Source of the DNA: Xanthomonas sp. | GTDB lineage: Bacteria; Pseudomonadota; Gammaproteobacteria; Xanthomonadales; Xanthomonadaceae | Reading direction: 5' to 3' | Assembly: GCF_017163755.1 (NCBI RefSeq) | Contig: NZ_JAFIWC010000013.1 | Span: 1 to 64,000, forward strand | DNA length: 64,000 nucleotides | Shown here: one piece after another, positions 49,152 to 57,767 of the stretch | Layout: each line of letters opens with the position of its first letter | Position numbering within the stretch: the first letter of the stretch is position 1 | Position numbers and translations under genes: made by a program | Notes under the pieces: model-generated | The model's input: the letters and a program-made list of their open reading frames with translations, nothing else | Told to the model about the DNA's origin: nothing | The model's database searches: none

Positions 49152-49934
49152 ATGCCCCGATGGCTTGCCGCACTGCTGCTGAGCGTGGCCGCCGCGCCGG
49201 CCACGGCCGCGGACTCGCACCTGGACACGGTGGTGCGCGACGGCACGCTGCGCGTGTGCACCACCGGCGACTACCTGCCGTACAGCCACCTGCGCCAGGA
49301 CGGGCGCTACGAAGGCATCGACATCGAGCTGGCGCAGTCGCTGGCCGCCAGCCTCGGCGTGCGCGTGGCCTGGGTGGCCACGCGCTGGCCCACGCTGATG
49401 CCGGACCTGCTGGCGGCGCGCTGCGACCTGGCCGTCGGCGGCATCTCGGTGTCGCTGCCGCGCCAGCGCCAGGCGTTCTTCAGCGCGGTGCTGGACGTGG
49501 ACGGCAAGGTCCCGCTGGTGCGCTGCGCCGAGCAGGCGCGCTACCAGCGCGTGGCGCAGATCAACCGTCCCGGGGTGCGTGTGATCGAGCCGCCCGGTGG
49601 CACCAACGAAGCCTTCGCCCGCCGCGAACTGCCGCTGGCGCAGCTGATCCTGTTTCCCGACAACACCGCCATCTTCCCCGAACTGGCCGAGGGCCGCGCC
49701 GACGTGATGATCACCGACGCATCGGAGGCGCGCTTCCAGCAGCGGCGCTACCCGCAGCTGTGCGCGGTGAATCCGCAGCAGCCGTTGCAGTACAGCGAAA
49801 AGGCGTTCCTGCTGCCGCGCGACGACGTGGCATGGAAAGCCTACGTCGACCAGTGGCTGCACCTGAGCAAGGCCAGCGGCGAGTACGCGCGGATCGTCGA
49901 CAAGTGGGTCGGCCCGGCAGCGCCGGCACACTGA
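49152..49934 (+). CDS. pheC: Exported cyclohexadienyl dehydratase (PheC)
   Basis: 260 residues. Signal peptide ends at TAA (about 20). The protein follows the Pseudomonas aeruginosa PheC line almost throughout: LDTVVRDGTLRVCTTGDYLPYS, GYEGIDIELAQSLAASLG-like, WPTLMPDLLAARCDLAVGGISV, PGVRVIEPPGGTNEAFAR, GRADVMITDASEARFQ, LCAVNPQQPLQYSEKAFLLPR and YVDQWLHLSKASG. PheC converts prephenate or arogenate to phenylpyruvate or phenylalanine in the periplasm, despite its solute-binding-protein fold. ATG 49152 has AAAGGA upstream. Alternative: an amino-acid-binding protein, less likely given the match. Confidence 0.9.
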   Translation: MPRWLAALLLSVAAAPATAADSHLDTVVRDGTLRVCTTGDYLPYSHLRQDGRYEGIDIELAQSLAASLGVRVAWVATRWPTLMPDLLAARCDLAVGGISVSLPRQRQAFFSAVLDVDGKVPLVRCAEQARYQRVAQINRPGVRVIEPPGGTNEAFARRELPLAQLILFPDNTAIFPELAEGRADVMITDASEARFQQRRYPQLCAVNPQQPLQYSEKAFLLPRDDVAWKAYVDQWLHLSKASGEYARIVDKWVGPAAPAH

Positions 49935-50060
49935 GGCGGCGACGGCGCGAGTCGATCCGGCACACGCGGCACGCCGATGCGCTCGCCGGCAAAGCCGCTA
50001 TGCTCGGCACGCCGGCGGCGATCGCCACGGCAGACAAGGACTTCCAAAAAGGGGAAAAAC

Positions 50061-50531
50061 ATGAGGAACCTACTGTGCGCGCTCGCGTTGGCGGGCACCC
50101 TGCTGATGGCCGGCTGTTCCACCGACAGCGTGGTGCGCCAGAGCTACAAGGCCGCGGCGGCGGAAACCTACTGGTACCAGGTCAAGGGCAACCCGGACAC
50201 CGATGCCGAAAGCCTGGCCATGTTCCAGCGCCAGCTGGACGAGAAACTGGAGCAGGCCAGGCTGCGCGGCAGCGAAGGCGGGGCCGGCGCGCGCAAGGTC
50301 ACCATCGCCATCGAGCACTACTACATGCGCAGCAACGGCGCGCGCTTCTGGGGCGGCATCATGGCCGGGCGCGACAAGATCAAGAGCCGCGTGGACGTGG
50401 CCGACGCCAACGGCAAGACCGCCGCCAGCTTCGACGTCGAGTCGACCAACGCCACCGCCTGGGGCACGTCCGAGGGCCTGGTCGGCCGCCACGCCGAAGA
50501 GATCGTCGAGCGGCTCAAGCAGCTGCAGTAG
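50061..50531 (+). CDS. Small lipoprotein
   Basis: 156 residues; GGGG-type ribosome site (AAAAAGGGGAAAAAC) before ATG 50061. Signal peptide and lipobox LMAGC (Cys19). Mature part: KAAAAETYWYQVKGNPDTDA, an amphipathic region, then strands TIAIEHYYMRSNGARFWGGI and SRVDVADANGKTAASFDVES, ending in a helix. Pattern resembles DUF4410-type outer-membrane lipoproteins, weakly. Follows pheC after 127 bp on the same strand. Confidence 0.75.
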   Translation: MRNLLCALALAGTLLMAGCSTDSVVRQSYKAAAAETYWYQVKGNPDTDAESLAMFQRQLDEKLEQARLRGSEGGAGARKVTIAIEHYYMRSNGARFWGGIMAGRDKIKSRVDVADANGKTAASFDVESTNATAWGTSEGLVGRHAEEIVERLKQLQ

Positions 50532-50753
50532 CGGCGCAGCGTCACGCGGTTCGGCGGCGCTGCGCGGCCTGCGGGCACCGCAACGCCGCTTGCCGCAGCC
50601 GCAGTCGGCGTGCGCAGCGCAGCCGCTGGCGTCACCGCGAGACGGACCCCGGCAGCGCCCTTGCCGCCGCAGCGCAGCGCCGCCGGCAATTACCGCGGCA
50701 TTCGTCCAGGCGCCGCGTGCCGCGATCGCGCAGCGCGCAGTTGGCGCGGGCGA

Positions 50754-52859
50754 CTACTCCAGGGCGATGCGCAGGTCGCGGTTGGCCGCGGCCTGGTTGC
50801 CGCTGTAGTCGCGCGCGGTGATGCGGATCGTGTAGTCGCCGGGCGGCAACGCGTCCGGCCGCCACAGGCCCTGGGCGACGCGGCCGTCGCGCACGGTGTT
50901 GGTGACCACGTACTGGAAGCGGGTGATCGCGCTGCCGTGCACGGTGACGCCGCTGTCGGCCGCGTAGGCCACCTTGACCGCGTCCGGATGCGCCGGCATG
51001 CGGTTGAATTCGATGGTGGTGCGCGGCACGGCATAGTCCGGCAACGGCGTGCCCTGGGCGTCCAGCACCTGGTAACCGAGCGCGTACAGCCCCAGGCGCC
51101 GCCGCGGCAGGTTGCGGTCCACCTGGTCCCAGGCCTCGACCACGATCTGCACGCCGGCGGTGGCGCGCGGCACGTGCACGCGGCCATCGCGCGCCTTCGG
51201 CAGCGCCTGCCCGCCCGCATCCAGCAGGCCGATGCGGTCGATGCGCGGCGCATAGTGGTCGGCGTAGCCCTGGAAGCCCAGCTGCACCGCATTGCGCTCG
51301 AAGCCGCTGGCGCCGACGTTCAGGTGCACGTGCGCCATGCCGTTGAGCGTGCCCAGCGCATCGCCCGCACTGAACCGGGTGCCGCGCAGCACGCGCACGC
51401 GCTCGGGCTTGCCGGCCTCGTCGACCAGCAGGTGGAAACGCCGCGGGTCCAGCGAAGCGCCCTGCGCGGTGCGGCCCACGCGCATGTGGATGTAGCCCAG
51501 GTCGTCCACCGCGAGGCCTTCGCTGGATTGGCCGAAGCCCCAGGTCGCGTTGGCGCTGGCGACCTTGGCATCGGCGATCGCCAGCACCGTCTGTCCCACG
51601 TCGCCGCGGATATCCAGGCCGGCGTGCAGGTGGTCGCGGCTCTCGCCCTGGTAGTTGCCGCGCACCTCGCCGAGCGTGCCGACCACCTCGTGCCAGCCGT
51701 CCTGCGGGTGCAGCGGCCAGCGACCGCGCGTGGCCGGCAACGGCTGCCGCGGCGACGGCCCCACCGGCGAGGGCACGGCGGCGCTCGCCGCATCCGCCGG
51801 CACCAGGCGATGCACGCGCGCGCTGGCGGCGTCGGTGACGTAGACCGCGCCGACCGCGTCGATGGCCAGCCCGGCCGGACGCGCCAGCCGCTGTTCGACC
51901 TGCTCGCCGCTCAGCACCAGCACGTGCCCGGTGCGGGTGACCTGCACCATCCGGCCCGCCGCGTCGCCGACGTAGCACACCCCGTCGTGGCTCAGCGCCA
52001 GGCTCAGCGGCCGGTAGAACAGCCGCTGGCTCGCGTCCGACGGCCCGCCGACCAGCGTGCGCACCTGCCCGTCCGGCGACAGCCGGCGGATCGCGTCGTT
52101 GCGCAGATCGGCGATCCACAGCGTGCCGCCGGCATCCACCTCCAGGTCGGTCGGCGTATCGAAGCGCGCGTCGGCGGCGGCGCCGTCGGCATAGCCGGGG
52201 CGCTCGCCGCCGGCCAGCGTGCGTACCTGGCCGTCGCGGTCGATCACGCGGATGCGGTCGTTGTAGGTGTCGGCGACATAGACGCGTCCGCCCGCGTCCA
52301 CCGCCACGCCGACCGGCCCGTTGAAGCGCGCCTGCGCCGCAGGGCCGTCGCGGAAGCCCGCGGTGCCGTCGCCGGCCAGCGTGGTCACGTGGCCCTGCAC
52401 GCTGATCTTGCGGATGGCATGGTTGCCGGTGTCGGCCACGTAGAGGTCGCCCGCCGCATCCACCGCGATGCCGGAGGGCGTGGCGAACCTCGCCGCCTGG
52501 CCGATGCCGTCGGCGAAGCCCTCGGCGCCGCCGGCCAGCGTGGCCACCACGCCATCGCGGCCGATGCGGCGGATGCGGTTGTTGTCGCCGGCATCGGCGA
52601 CGTACAGCACGCCGTGGCGATCGGCCGCGATGCCGTACGGATCGGCGAAGCGCGCTCGGCCGGCGGCGGCATCGGCCAGGCCGCGCACGCCGTCGCCGGC
52701 CACCCATTGCAGCTGCGCGGTCCATCCCAGCGGCGTCGGTGCCGGGCCGCTGGGCGCTTGCGGCGCACCCGTACGCGGCTCGAACACGAACGTGGCGGCC
52801 AGCGCCGCCACGGTCACCACCAGCACCACCGCCGGCCACCGCCAGGTCCTTCTCGTCAT
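50754..52859 (-). CDS. NHL-repeat beta-propeller fused to M23-type peptidase domain
   Basis: 701 residues. One N-terminal membrane segment (PAVVLVVTVAALAATFVF, about 9-26) anchors or exports it. Six NHL repeats (about 50-340) show the recurring pattern 'ARFxxPxGIAVDAxGxLYVADTxNHxIRxI' and 'TLAGxxxxGFADG'. After a Pro linker an M23-like domain has HLHAGLDIRG near 410-419 and MAHVHLNVG near 508-516, the usual zinc ligands His, Asp and HxH. The last ~180 residues are an Ig-like beta region with the ITARDYSGNQAAANRDL motif. Predicted periplasmic endopeptidase held by a propeller; target unknown. Confidence 0.85.
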   Translation of the reverse strand: MTRRTWRWPAVVLVVTVAALAATFVFEPRTGAPQAPSGPAPTPLGWTAQLQWVAGDGVRGLADAAAGRARFADPYGIAADRHGVLYVADAGDNNRIRRIGRDGVVATLAGGAEGFADGIGQAARFATPSGIAVDAAGDLYVADTGNHAIRKISVQGHVTTLAGDGTAGFRDGPAAQARFNGPVGVAVDAGGRVYVADTYNDRIRVIDRDGQVRTLAGGERPGYADGAAADARFDTPTDLEVDAGGTLWIADLRNDAIRRLSPDGQVRTLVGGPSDASQRLFYRPLSLALSHDGVCYVGDAAGRMVQVTRTGHVLVLSGEQVEQRLARPAGLAIDAVGAVYVTDAASARVHRLVPADAASAAVPSPVGPSPRQPLPATRGRWPLHPQDGWHEVVGTLGEVRGNYQGESRDHLHAGLDIRGDVGQTVLAIADAKVASANATWGFGQSSEGLAVDDLGYIHMRVGRTAQGASLDPRRFHLLVDEAGKPERVRVLRGTRFSAGDALGTLNGMAHVHLNVGASGFERNAVQLGFQGYADHYAPRIDRIGLLDAGGQALPKARDGRVHVPRATAGVQIVVEAWDQVDRNLPRRRLGLYALGYQVLDAQGTPLPDYAVPRTTIEFNRMPAHPDAVKVAYAADSGVTVHGSAITRFQYVVTNTVRDGRVAQGLWRPDALPPGDYTIRITARDYSGNQAAANRDLRIALE

Positions 52860-53102
52860 GCGCCACGTACGGCAGTGAGGGATGCGCACCTTAGTGCATT
52901 TCAACGCGGATGTTTACCGCCAGCGAGATGTCGGGGAGCGGCGCAGGCCTCCCGGCGCGACAGGCACGGCGGCAAGGCTTTGGGATCGAACGGTCGAACG
53001 CATCCCGCGCCGCGCGCAGGTTTCAATATCCGCGAACGAAGAAAACGCGTGCTACGCGACAGCGCCATGACCGGCGCACCGCGCGTGCGTACGCGGTGTC
53101 GA

Positions 53103-53990
53103 CTAGCGCAGGTGCTCGCTGACGTCGTTGCGCGGCGAGCGCCCGTACAGGCGGCTGTATTCGCGGCTGAACTGCGACGGGCTCTGGTAGCCGACGCGGT
53201 AGCCTGCCGTGCCCACGTCCATGCGCTCCACCACCATCAGCCGCCGCGCTTCGCGCAGGCGCAGCTGCTTCTGGTATTGCAGCGGGGTCATCGCGGTCAC
53301 CGCGTTGAAGTGGTGGTGCAGCGACGAGGCGCTCATGTTGACGTGCCGTGCCAGGTCCTCGATCCGCAGCGGATCGGTGTAGTGCTGGCGCAGCCACGCG
53401 ATCGCCTTGGCGATGCGGTTGCTCGGGCTGTCCTCCTGGGCGATGCGCAGCAGGTTCGGCCCGCACGGTCCGGTCAGCAGCCGGTACAGGATCTCCTGTT
53501 CGATCAGCGGCGCCATCGCGGCGATGTCGTCGGGGCGCTCGATCAGCTTGAGCATGCGCAACGCCGCGTCCAGCAGCGCCGGGCACGCGGTGTTGACCGA
53601 GACCCCGCGGACATCGGCGCTGGCCTGCGCCGGCAGCGGAATGCGTTCGAGCAGTTCGCGCAGCCGGTCGGGCTTGATCGCCATGCCCACGCCGAGCAGC
53701 GGCCGCTCCGGGCTGGCCTGGGTGATCCGCGACACCACCGGCAGGTCCAGCGCCACCAGCAGGTAATTGCCCACGCCGTAGCGGTACTCCTCGGTGCCCA
53801 GGCTCAGGCATTTCTCGCCCTGCACCACCATCGCGAAGCAGGGCCACTGCGCGGTGTGGCTCTTCGGCGACGGCGCGGTGCGGTGGGAACAGAAGAAGCC
53901 GTCGATCGGGGTTTCGCCGTCGCCGTCGGGAACGGTCAATCGGGCAACCAGTTCGGCCATCTCTCGGTAGCGGTCGGCGAGCGCAGTCAT
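53103..53990 (-). CDS. AraC-family regulator with AraC_N domain
   Basis: 295 residues. N-terminal AraC_N (PF06719-like) domain (about 20-180) with FFCSHRTAPSPKSHTAQWPCFAMVVQGEKCLSLG and GNYLLVALDLPVVSRI. C-terminal two-helix-turn-helix domain (about 195-290): IEDLARHVNMSASSLHHHFNAVTAMTPLQYQKQLRLREARRLM and VGYQSPSQFSREYSRLYGRSP. Its promoter region carries the 45-bp sequence at 54067-54111 also found before the reductase at 21883. Likely autoregulated and active on the divergent genes. Confidence 0.93.
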   Translation of the reverse strand: MTALADRYREMAELVARLTVPDGDGETPIDGFFCSHRTAPSPKSHTAQWPCFAMVVQGEKCLSLGTEEYRYGVGNYLLVALDLPVVSRITQASPERPLLGVGMAIKPDRLRELLERIPLPAQASADVRGVSVNTACPALLDAALRMLKLIERPDDIAAMAPLIEQEILYRLLTGPCGPNLLRIAQEDSPSNRIAKAIAWLRQHYTDPLRIEDLARHVNMSASSLHHHFNAVTAMTPLQYQKQLRLREARRLMVVERMDVGTAGYRVGYQSPSQFSREYSRLYGRSPRNDVSEHLR

Positions 53991-54066
53991 CGGCAGGGGC
54001 GCAACGGCGGGCGTGGAAGGAGGTACAGCTTGCCTGATACTGCGCTGGCGCGGACCACCGGCACGG

Positions 54067-54111
54067 CGCGGTTTGCAGGATCGTACAAGAATCCCGTGGG
54101 ATCGCGATAAC
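54067..54111. promoter_or_regulatory. Candidate AraC operator between araC-type gene and divergent genes
   Basis: Matches the stretch 21751-21795 in 37 of 45 positions, with the identical block GCGGTTTGCAGGATCGT and GATCGCGATA and equal spacing. It lies 77 bp from the regulator's ATG and about 64 bp before the 31-codon frame, so it could serve both directions. Confidence 0.6.
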
Positions 54112-54174
54112 GCGCCGGCACGCCTCGCTCGCATCCTGTGCAGCCGGATCCCCCTGCTTCCACCGGAGTGCTCC

Positions 54175-54270
54175 ATGCCCAGCCCGCTCCCCCGCTTCGC
54201 CTGCCGTACGCCGATCGGCGCCGCCGCCCTCGGCCCCCACCGCGCCGCCCCGCGCGCCAGCCAGGGTTGA
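54175..54270 (+). CDS. Possible 31-residue leader peptide or eroded gene
   Basis: ATG 54175 has GGAG six bases upstream and a stop at 54270, four bases before the next ATG at 54275. The peptide (PSPLPRFACRTPIGAAALGP then HRAAPRASQG) has no recognised motif. It could couple translation of the downstream gene, which has only a poor ribosome site of its own, or be the remains of a lost gene. Either reading is tentative. Confidence 0.35.
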   Translation: MPSPLPRFACRTPIGAAALGPHRAAPRASQG

Positions 54271-54274
54271 ACCG

Positions 54275-54646
54275 ATGCAGCCGCATACCGAAGCCCTCGA
54301 AATCGCCACCTTCCGCCTGCAGGACTGCACCTGGCGGACCTTCCTGCGCGCCAACGCCGAGGTCGATGCCTGGCTGCAGCGCCAGCCCGGTTTCCGCTCG
54401 CGCCGCATCGCCCGGCGCCGCGACGGCACCGTGGTCGACATGCTGCTGTGGGACAGCGTCGCACACGGCACCGCCTCGGCGCGGCGGCTGATGCGCGAAC
54501 TGGGCGATGCCGCGATCCATGCCTTGATCGATCCGGACACGGTGTCGTGGAGCATCGCCCCGGTGCAGCACGCCAGCGGCGGCGACCGCGGCGGCATCGA
54601 CGCCGACCTGGATGCCGGCGCCGGCATCGAACGCATCGCCGCGTAG
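54275..54646 (+). CDS. ABM-like dimeric alpha/beta-barrel protein
   Basis: 123 residues. EALEIATFRLQDCTWRTFLRANAEVDAWLQRQPGFRSRRIARRRDGTVVDMLLWDS shows the antibiotic-biosynthesis-monooxygenase-like pattern of a strand, helix and 'QPGF-SRR' turn, ending with DPDTVSWSIAPV. This group is usually called hypothetical or ABM-like. It stands divergent to an AraC gene, a frequent arrangement, and probably depends on it. Ends 19 bp from the convergent deacetylase gene. Confidence 0.75.
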   Translation: MQPHTEALEIATFRLQDCTWRTFLRANAEVDAWLQRQPGFRSRRIARRRDGTVVDMLLWDSVAHGTASARRLMRELGDAAIHALIDPDTVSWSIAPVQHASGGDRGGIDADLDAGAGIERIAA

Positions 54647-54665
54647 GCGACAGCGCAACCGGGTT

Positions 54666-55658
54666 CTACTCCGAATCGATCCCGGCCAGCGCGAACACCC
54701 ACGCCGGCACCGCCGGTTCGCCGGCGTAGAAGTCCTTGGGCTTGTGCTCGGCCATCGCCCAGCGGTGCAGCCAGCTGATGCCGCCGCGGCCGGTATAGCC
54801 TTCGGCGTGCCGGTAGGCCGGATCGCGCAACGCCTGGTCCAGGGTGATGAACGCATAGCCGCGCCGGCGCGTGGCGGCGATCAGTTCAGGGAACGCCACC
54901 GCATTGAGTTCGTTGGCATGCATCAGCCACACCTGCGCGATGCGGCGGCCGAACAGCCGCTGCGATTGCGCCTCGAAGTAGTCCAGCTTGTTGAGCATGT
55001 ACGGCACGTAGCCCTTGCGCAGCCGCAACAGCGTGGCCTCGCGCGCCGCGCCGGCCGGCTCGTTCTCCAGCACGCGCGCATAGGCGAAGGCCCAGACCCA
55101 TTCGCCGTTGTCCACGGTGACCGGCGCGACGCGGTAGCCGCGCGCCACGACGAAGCCGACCACCGCTTCGCGGTCGGCTTGGCTGCGGCCGCTGGCCAGG
55201 TACGGATGGCGGAACCAGCGCAACGGCTGGCCGTATCCGGCCAGCAACGGGCGCAGCGTGCGTTCGCCGCGCACGATGGCGTCCTCGTAGGCGGGCACGC
55301 CGACCTCGTGCAGGTTCACGTGGCCGTAGGTGTGGTTGCCCAGTTCGTAGCCGGCGTCCAGCCAGTCGCGCAGCATCGCCACCCGCTGCGGCTGCAGTTG
55401 GCCGTCCCGTTCGAGCTTGTCCTCGTTGACGAAGCCGACGATGGGCACCTGCGCCTGCTTCAACGCGGCCATCAGCTGCGCATGCAGCGCCGGCAGCTGC
55501 GCCTGCGGGGTCTGCCCCATGCGTTGCCATGGCAGGTCGTCGATGGTCACCGCGATGCGGCGGTCGTCGACCTGTGCCTGTACCTGTGCCTGTGCGGCAG
55601 CGGAGACCAGCAACAGCGCCGACAACAGGAAACGGCAAGGATTGTTCATCGGCCACAT
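54666..55658 (-). CDS. Exported polysaccharide deacetylase (NodB-like)
   Basis: 330 residues. Signal peptide ends at AQAQ (about 25). NodB-fold motifs: VTIDDLPWQ (catalytic base Asp and metal Asp), YELGNHTYGHVNLHEV (metal His residues), WFRHPYLASG and WLMHANELNAVAFPELI near the end. It removes acetyl groups from a cell-wall or extracellular polysaccharide in the periplasm. ATG 55658 has a GAGAG ribosome site; ATG 55649 is nine bases on and equally possible. Confidence 0.88.
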   Translation of the reverse strand: MWPMNNPCRFLLSALLLVSAAAQAQVQAQVDDRRIAVTIDDLPWQRMGQTPQAQLPALHAQLMAALKQAQVPIVGFVNEDKLERDGQLQPQRVAMLRDWLDAGYELGNHTYGHVNLHEVGVPAYEDAIVRGERTLRPLLAGYGQPLRWFRHPYLASGRSQADREAVVGFVVARGYRVAPVTVDNGEWVWAFAYARVLENEPAGAAREATLLRLRKGYVPYMLNKLDYFEAQSQRLFGRRIAQVWLMHANELNAVAFPELIAATRRRGYAFITLDQALRDPAYRHAEGYTGRGGISWLHRWAMAEHKPKDFYAGEPAVPAWVFALAGIDSE

Positions 55659-55683
55659 CGCGTTCTCTCGAGAGCTGTCCAGT

Positions 55684-56028
55684 CTAGCGGCTGCGGCGTT
55701 GCGGCCTGCTCAGCACCAGCAGCACCCAGCCGGTGGCGACGGCCGCCAGCAGCAACAGCACGGTGAAGAAGCCGTCCATCGCCATCCAGAACCAGTAGCC
55801 CTGCGGATCGGCGTCGCGCACATAGACCTGCGTCGGCCCGACGCGCCGCACGTTGGTGTACACGCCGCTCAGCAACGACTTCACCAGCAGGTAGAGCTTC
55901 ACCAGGCCACCGGCCGCCACCATCGCCACCGCCAGCACCGAGGCCGGCCAGCGCAACCACTCGGCCAGCCGGCGCGCGGGCGCCGGCGCAGGTTCGTGCT
56001 TGCGTTGCCGTCGTTCCTGCCTGCCCAT
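55684..56028 (-). CDS. Small membrane protein, two transmembrane segments
   Basis: 114 residues from ATG 56028. The basic start (GRQERRQRKHEPAPAP) leads to LRWPASVLAVAMVAAGGLVKLYLLV (about 27-51) and later WMAMDGFFTVLLLLAAVATGWVLLVLS (about 82-107). A short periplasmic loop (YTNVRRVGPTQVYVRDADPQ) lies between. Family unknown. Starts 250 bp from the divergent lipoprotein gene and ends 25 bp before the deacetylase start, so an operon with it is possible. Confidence 0.65.
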   Translation of the reverse strand: MGRQERRQRKHEPAPAPARRLAEWLRWPASVLAVAMVAAGGLVKLYLLVKSLLSGVYTNVRRVGPTQVYVRDADPQGYWFWMAMDGFFTVLLLLAAVATGWVLLVLSRPQRRSR

Positions 56029-56277
56029 CGTCTCCACCGCCTGCGGCCATCGCTGCATTCTAGGCCGCCGCCGCGATGCAGACGCGCGAATGTGCCGGCG
56101 CGGCGTTGCCGCTATAATCGCCGCGCATCGTTCGCCGGGCCGCACCGGCCCGCTGCCGTTGCACCCATCAAGGAAGATCGCGCCGGCCTCGCCCCGGCCT
56201 GCCGGCCTGCGTCGATTCCTTGCCCTCCGCCGCGCCACTCGTCCGGCAGGCACATCGTTCGCACCAAGGAAATCGTC

Positions 56278-56811
56278 TTGAAGAATCTCGTCACCCTCGT
56301 CCTGCTGGCACTGTGCGCGACCGTGCTGTCCGCCTGCGACCCCACCACCGGCAACAAGAACATGTCGCCGGAGGTCTATCTGGACCACAACATCTCGGTC
56401 TGGAACAGCGTCACCTCGGTGACCGAACCGTGGATCGGCGGCCCGCGCGGCGAACAACTGCTGGACGATGCGAGCGAACTGAAGCCGATGACGGCGCACC
56501 GCAACGCGCTGAACAATCCGCGCAAGCAGATCGCCAGCTCCGGCGTGGGCTTCGAAGGCTTCGGCATTCCCGAAGACGCGCAGGACATGGACGCCAAGCT
56601 GAAGGCCTACCTGAAGAGCGCCGACACGGTGCTGGCGACGATGCAGGAAATCACCGCGCTGCCCGACGGCTACACCGAAACCCAGGTGGCGCCGCTGCTG
56701 GAGCGGCTGAACAGCGAAACCGACGCCCTGGACAAGGACGCCTCGGCGCTGGACACGGCGCAGAACGCCTACGCCAAGAAGCACCGCATCACCCTGGTGC
56801 CCCAGGGCTGA
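56278..56811 (+). CDS. Lipoprotein of unknown family
   Basis: 177 residues from TTG 56278; AAGGAAA lies upstream. Signal peptide and lipobox LSAC (Cys20). The mature part is mainly helical: MSPEVYLDHNISVWNSVTSV, then DAKLKAYLKSADTVLATMQEITALPDGY and LLERLNSETDALDKDASAL. Ends RITLVPQG. No recognised domain. A rho-independent terminator (56831-56862) directly follows. Confidence 0.75.
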   Translation: MKNLVTLVLLALCATVLSACDPTTGNKNMSPEVYLDHNISVWNSVTSVTEPWIGGPRGEQLLDDASELKPMTAHRNALNNPRKQIASSGVGFEGFGIPEDAQDMDAKLKAYLKSADTVLATMQEITALPDGYTETQVAPLLERLNSETDALDKDASALDTAQNAYAKKHRITLVPQG

Positions 56812-56830
56812 GCGCCGCCGGCACCGACAG

Positions 56831-56862
56831 CGAAAAAAGCGGCCCCAGGGCCGCTTTTTTTT
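56831..56862 (+). terminator. Rho-independent terminator
   Basis: AAAAAAGCGGCC-CCAG-GGCCGCTTTTTTTT: a perfect 6-bp G+C stem extended by A/T pairs, followed by eight T, about 20 bp after the lipoprotein stop. The A-run also allows termination from the opposite gene ending at 56930. Confidence 0.92.
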
Positions 56863-56929
56863 GCCGTGCCCAGGGGCGCGAATCGGCCGCGGCGAGCCGA
56901 ACGGCCGTTCGCCGCGCCGGCCGCTTCGC

Positions 56930-57265
56930 CTAGCGGGCCGCGCTCTGCGGCGGCGAGCCGAGCAGCCCGATGCGGCGGAACCACATTTCCAGCGGCACCG
57001 TGACCAGCGGCGGCAACGCCGCCAGCAGGCTCAGCAGCCACGCCCACCACGGCCAGCGCAGGCGCACGGCGGCCATCACGCTGGCGACCACGTAGACCAG
57101 GAACGCCACCCCGTGCAGCCGGCCGAACAGCCATACGCCCAGTTCGGTGGTCTGGGTGCCGTACTTCAGCAGCATGCCGATCAGCAGGCCGGCCCAGGTG
57201 AGGCCTTCGAAGAAGGCGGCGGCGGCGAACAGGCGGCCGACAGGCGAGAGGGGATGGGAACGCAC
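56930..57265 (-). CDS. DUF3817 membrane protein
   Basis: 111 residues from GTG 57265. Three hydrophobic helices: LFAAAAFFEGLTWAGLLIGMLLKY (about 12-35), VWLFGRLHGVAFLVYVVASVMAA (about 44-66) and WWAWLLSLLAALPPLVTVPLEMW (about 72-94). FFEGLTWAGLLIGM, GRLHGVAFLVYV and the phospho-like ending are typical of DUF3817. Inner membrane, function unknown. Confidence 0.85.
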   Translation of the reverse strand: MRSHPLSPVGRLFAAAAFFEGLTWAGLLIGMLLKYGTQTTELGVWLFGRLHGVAFLVYVVASVMAAVRLRWPWWAWLLSLLAALPPLVTVPLEMWFRRIGLLGSPPQSAAR

Positions 57266-57767
57266 GCGCAGACTCCAGACGGGACGGGAAGAGGCCGCGA
57301 CGCGATGGCGATGGCGACGCCCGCTGGCAGCGCCATTCTACGGGATCGGGATCAGCCGCCGCGCGGCAGGCGTCTTCGCGCGCACCTTCGCCGGCACCGC
57401 GCACGGCCTTGGGTCGCTGCCGGCCGGTAGCCGGTCGCGTCTTCGGCAGTGGTTCGATCCGTGGCGCGACGTCGGTCCGGCTGCCTGCCGACAGGGCCGG
57501 CACGCCGGCGCGCGGCTGCCGGTCACGCAGGCATCCGGCGTCGCACTCATGCCTCCATGCCGCATCGGCAGGCGAACCCACGGTGCCGGGCCCGTCGCGC
57601 AGAACCCGCTTCGCGCGTGCGGATTCCCGCACCGCACGCACGCAGCGCGACGTTGCCGCTTGCCGGCAGGCACGCCCCGCGGCCCATCGCAGCCGCCGCG
57701 TCGATCACCGCGCCCCGGCGCCTCGAGACGAGCATCGGCGACGACGGCGCCGCGGGCTCGCCGTGCG
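57266..57767. other. Intergenic region without visible gene
   Basis: About 500 bp between the DUF3817 gene start and the end of the AHSA1 gene, both leftward. All frames have poor codon use and no ribosome sites. No repeat or palindrome found apart from general G+C richness. May hold the promoter of the DUF3817 gene near 57266-57345. Confidence 0.4.
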
